From: Rhodoferax sp.
Lineage (GTDB): Bacteria; Pseudomonadota; Gammaproteobacteria; Burkholderiales; Burkholderiaceae_C
Length of the DNA stretch: 7,193 bases
Direction of reading: 5' to 3'
Assembly (NCBI GenBank): GCA_021737905.1
Contig: JAIPDA010000118.1
Coordinates: forward strand, 1 to 7,193
The translations under genes and the position numbers were made by a program. Numbering within the stretch: position 1 is the stretch's first letter; each line of letters begins with the position of its first letter. Below are positions 5,762 through 7,193 of this stretch, in pieces. Under the pieces are notes generated by a model. That model was not told where the DNA came from. It saw only the letters and a program-made list of their open reading frames with translations, and did not search any database.

Positions 5762-5794
5762 AGCGCTGCGCCAGGCACCAGCCTGGTAGGCGCT
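5762..5794 (-). terminator. Two-part hairpin downstream of the cytochrome gene
   Basis: CCAGGC (5771-5776) and GCCTGG (5781-5786) form a 6-bp stem with an ACCA loop, and outer segments AGCGC (5762-5766) and GCGCT (5790-5794) extend it across an internal loop. It begins 10 nt after the stop of the cytochrome gene. Only two T residues follow on the minus strand, so it is a weak terminator candidate, perhaps working together with the longer hairpin at 5664-5713. A further small stem, CACTGA-TG-TCAGTG (5797-5810), overlaps the stop codon itself. Confidence 0.35.
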
Positions 5795-5804
5795 GTCACT
5801 GATG

Positions 5805-7193
5805 TCAGTGGGCTGGCGGCAAGGCCCGTGCGCGGCTGACGGCTTGGGCTAAATCCGGCCAGGCCGGCTGCCCCGGTGCATAGCGGCTGCGCATGTAGCC
5901 GGCCAGCGCTGCTATCTGCTCGTCGCTCAGGCTGTGCCTGAAGGCCGGCATGAATCCGATGTCGGCGCTGGCCGGCGTGCGGATGCCGTCGAGGATGTTG
6001 CGAATCAGGTTGTCGGGCCGGGTGCTGTGCAGATTGCTGTTCAGGGCCAGCGGTGTGTTCACGCCCAGTAAACGCGGTCCATCACCGTCATGGTGGCAGG
6101 ATGCACAGGCCCCGTTGAAAAGCCGCTGACCCTCATTGCGCAAGCCGGGCTCGGCTTGTTGCGCGCTCAGCACCACCTGCCGTGCCTGCGCGGTGATGTC
6201 TTTGTCACTCACCGCAGCATTGAAGGAGGCCAGGTAACGGGCCATGGCCTGCACATCGGCGTCGGGCAGGTGCCGCAATTCTTTGACCACGTCACCCATG
6301 GGGCCGGCGGCAACACCGTGCGCTTCAGTGTGGCCTTGGCGCAAATAGCGGTAAAGCTCGCTCTCGGTCCAAGGCACCGGCGCGCGTGACAAAGATGTCA
6401 ATGCCGGGGCTTCCCAACCATCGACCATGGCACCGGCCAAAAAGGACTTGCCCCCGATTTCAGCGCCCAGCGCGTTGCGCGGCGTGTGGCAGGCGCTGCA
6501 ATGGCCCAGGCCATTGACCAGGTAAGCGCCCCGGTTCCACTCGGCGCTTTGCCCGGGTTCGGGCACAAAGGGTTTGGCGTCATGAAACATGCCGTTCCAG
6601 GCGGCCATCAGGGGCCGCACGCTGAAAGGAAAAGCCATCTCGGCAGGTGGCGTGGGGGCCGACACCGCCGGCTGCGCCATCAGGTAGGCGTAAATGGCGG
6701 TCAGGTCCTGGTCGCTGGTTTTGGCAAAGGACGTGAAAGGAAAAGCCGGGTAGAGGTGGCGCCCATCGCGTGAGATGCCTTCGCGCATGGCGCGCTCAAA
6801 AGCCGCATAAGTCCACAGACCCAGACCGGTTTGGGCATCGGGCGTGAGGTTGGTGGTGAAGACCCGGCCGAAGGGGGTCTGCATGGCCAAGCCGCCTGCA
6901 TTTGGCAGGCCGCCCGGGGCGGTGTGGCAGCCCGCGCAATTGCCGGCCGCAGCCAGTTGCCGGCCGCGCTCGATGGTCGCTTGCGTGTACACCGTGCCCA
7001 CGCCTTGACCGGCTGGTGGCAATGCTGAACGCCAACCCGCCAGCGCGGCGACCAGCCCGAGCAAGCCGCCTAGCAGGGCGGCCCGGCGCGATTTCCAGCC
7101 CAGGCGGCGCGGCCACGGCGCCGTGGCCGGCGGCGGCGCAGGCAGTGCCGGCGGCGGCGCCTTGACTTCATCGGCCGGCACCGGATCCGGATG
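5805..7193 (-). CDS. Three-haem c-type cytochrome, electron acceptor subunit (5' end probably outside window)
   Basis: This is a membrane-anchored, periplasm-facing multihaem cytochrome c of the group that takes electrons from alcohol/aldehyde dehydrogenases or from xanthine-dehydrogenase-type molybdenum hydroxylases such as isoquinoline or nicotinate oxidoreductases. Numbered from a GTG at 7181, three haem sites are visible: CAGCH (82-86), CSACH (228-232) and CASCH (359-363). Probable distal methionines are GPM (293-295) for the second haem and FMPAF (410-414) for the third. The first domain has LYPAFPF (143-149), with no Met at the position I would expect. A proline-rich stretch (8-22) precedes one hydrophobic segment (about 34-50), which serves as signal anchor. 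'WNRGAYLVNGLGHC' (215-228) is typical of the molybdenum-hydroxylase-linked group. The frame stays open to base 7193 (H-P-D-P before the GTG) and the GTG has no ribosome site, so the true start is probably beyond the edge. The partner dehydrogenase would be expected there. It is separated from nadC by 194 nt carrying hairpins. Confidence 0.88.
   Translation of the reverse strand, partial: HPDPVPADEVKAPPPALPAPPPATAPWPRRLGWKSRRAALLGGLLGLVAALAGWRSALPPAGQGVGTVYTQATIERGRQLAAAGNCAGCHTAPGGLPNAGGLAMQTPFGRVFTTNLTPDAQTGLGLWTYAAFERAMREGISRDGRHLYPAFPFTSFAKTSDQDLTAIYAYLMAQPAVSAPTPPAEMAFPFSVRPLMAAWNGMFHDAKPFVPEPGQSAEWNRGAYLVNGLGHCSACHTPRNALGAEIGGKSFLAGAMVDGWEAPALTSLSRAPVPWTESELYRYLRQGHTEAHGVAAGPMGDVVKELRHLPDADVQAMARYLASFNAAVSDKDITAQARQVVLSAQQAEPGLRNEGQRLFNGACASCHHDGDGPRLLGVNTPLALNSNLHSTRPDNLIRNILDGIRTPASADIGFMPAFRHSLSDEQIAALAGYMRSRYAPGQPAWPDLAQAVSRARALPPAH

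Overview
The window looks like chromosomal DNA of a high-GC betaproteobacterium, most likely Burkholderiales/Comamonadaceae (Polaromonas/Rhodoferax/Variovorax type). The evidence is the GC-rich coding sequence, a Bug-family (TctC) periplasmic binding protein, an NDUFA9-like epimerase and a three-haem cytochrome c of the kind that partners molybdenum hydroxylases. The genus is an inference. Six protein genes are supported, five on the minus strand and one on the plus strand. I see no tRNA, rRNA, CRISPR array, transposase or phage gene.

Layout from left to right. Positions 1-67 hold a short dRS3-like palindrome. Positions 68-1045 (minus) encode an NAD(P)-binding epimerase/NDUFA9-like protein. 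Positions 1098-2090 (minus) encode a Bug solute-binding protein with a signal peptide, and a 9-bp GC-rich hairpin lies between these two genes. Positions 2175-2963 (plus) encode an FRG-domain protein, divergent from the Bug gene and convergent with the next gene. Positions 2980-4752 (minus) encode a 590-residue fusion of PhnN (ribose 1,5-bisphosphate phosphokinase) to an archaeal-type nucleotide/nucleoside phosphorylase. Positions 4780-5610 (minus) encode a NadC-type quinolinate phosphoribosyltransferase. Positions 5611-5804 are non-coding and carry a 50-bp near-perfect dyad. Positions 5805-7193 (minus) encode a three-haem cytochrome c whose frame stays open to the window edge.

The most interesting unit is nadC plus the phnN-phosphorylase fusion, 27 nt apart and both transcribed leftward. 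Archaeal relatives of the fusion's C-terminal half (AMP phosphorylase) release ribose 1,5-bisphosphate from NMPs. PhnN converts ribose 1,5-bisphosphate to PRPP, and NadC consumes PRPP to make nicotinate mononucleotide. Read together, the fusion may channel nucleotide-derived ribose 1,5-bisphosphate directly into PRPP for the neighbouring phosphoribosyltransferase. The domain assignments are read from the sequence, the individual reactions are known for the families, and the joined pathway is my inference.

Upstream of nadC sit two copies of the palindrome TGTAGT-N4-ACTACA inside a larger inverted repeat. This could be an operator for an unidentified regulator, or a hairpin that ends transcription from the cytochrome gene. 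The remaining genes look like ordinary accessory metabolism and transport, with no evident functional link to this pair.
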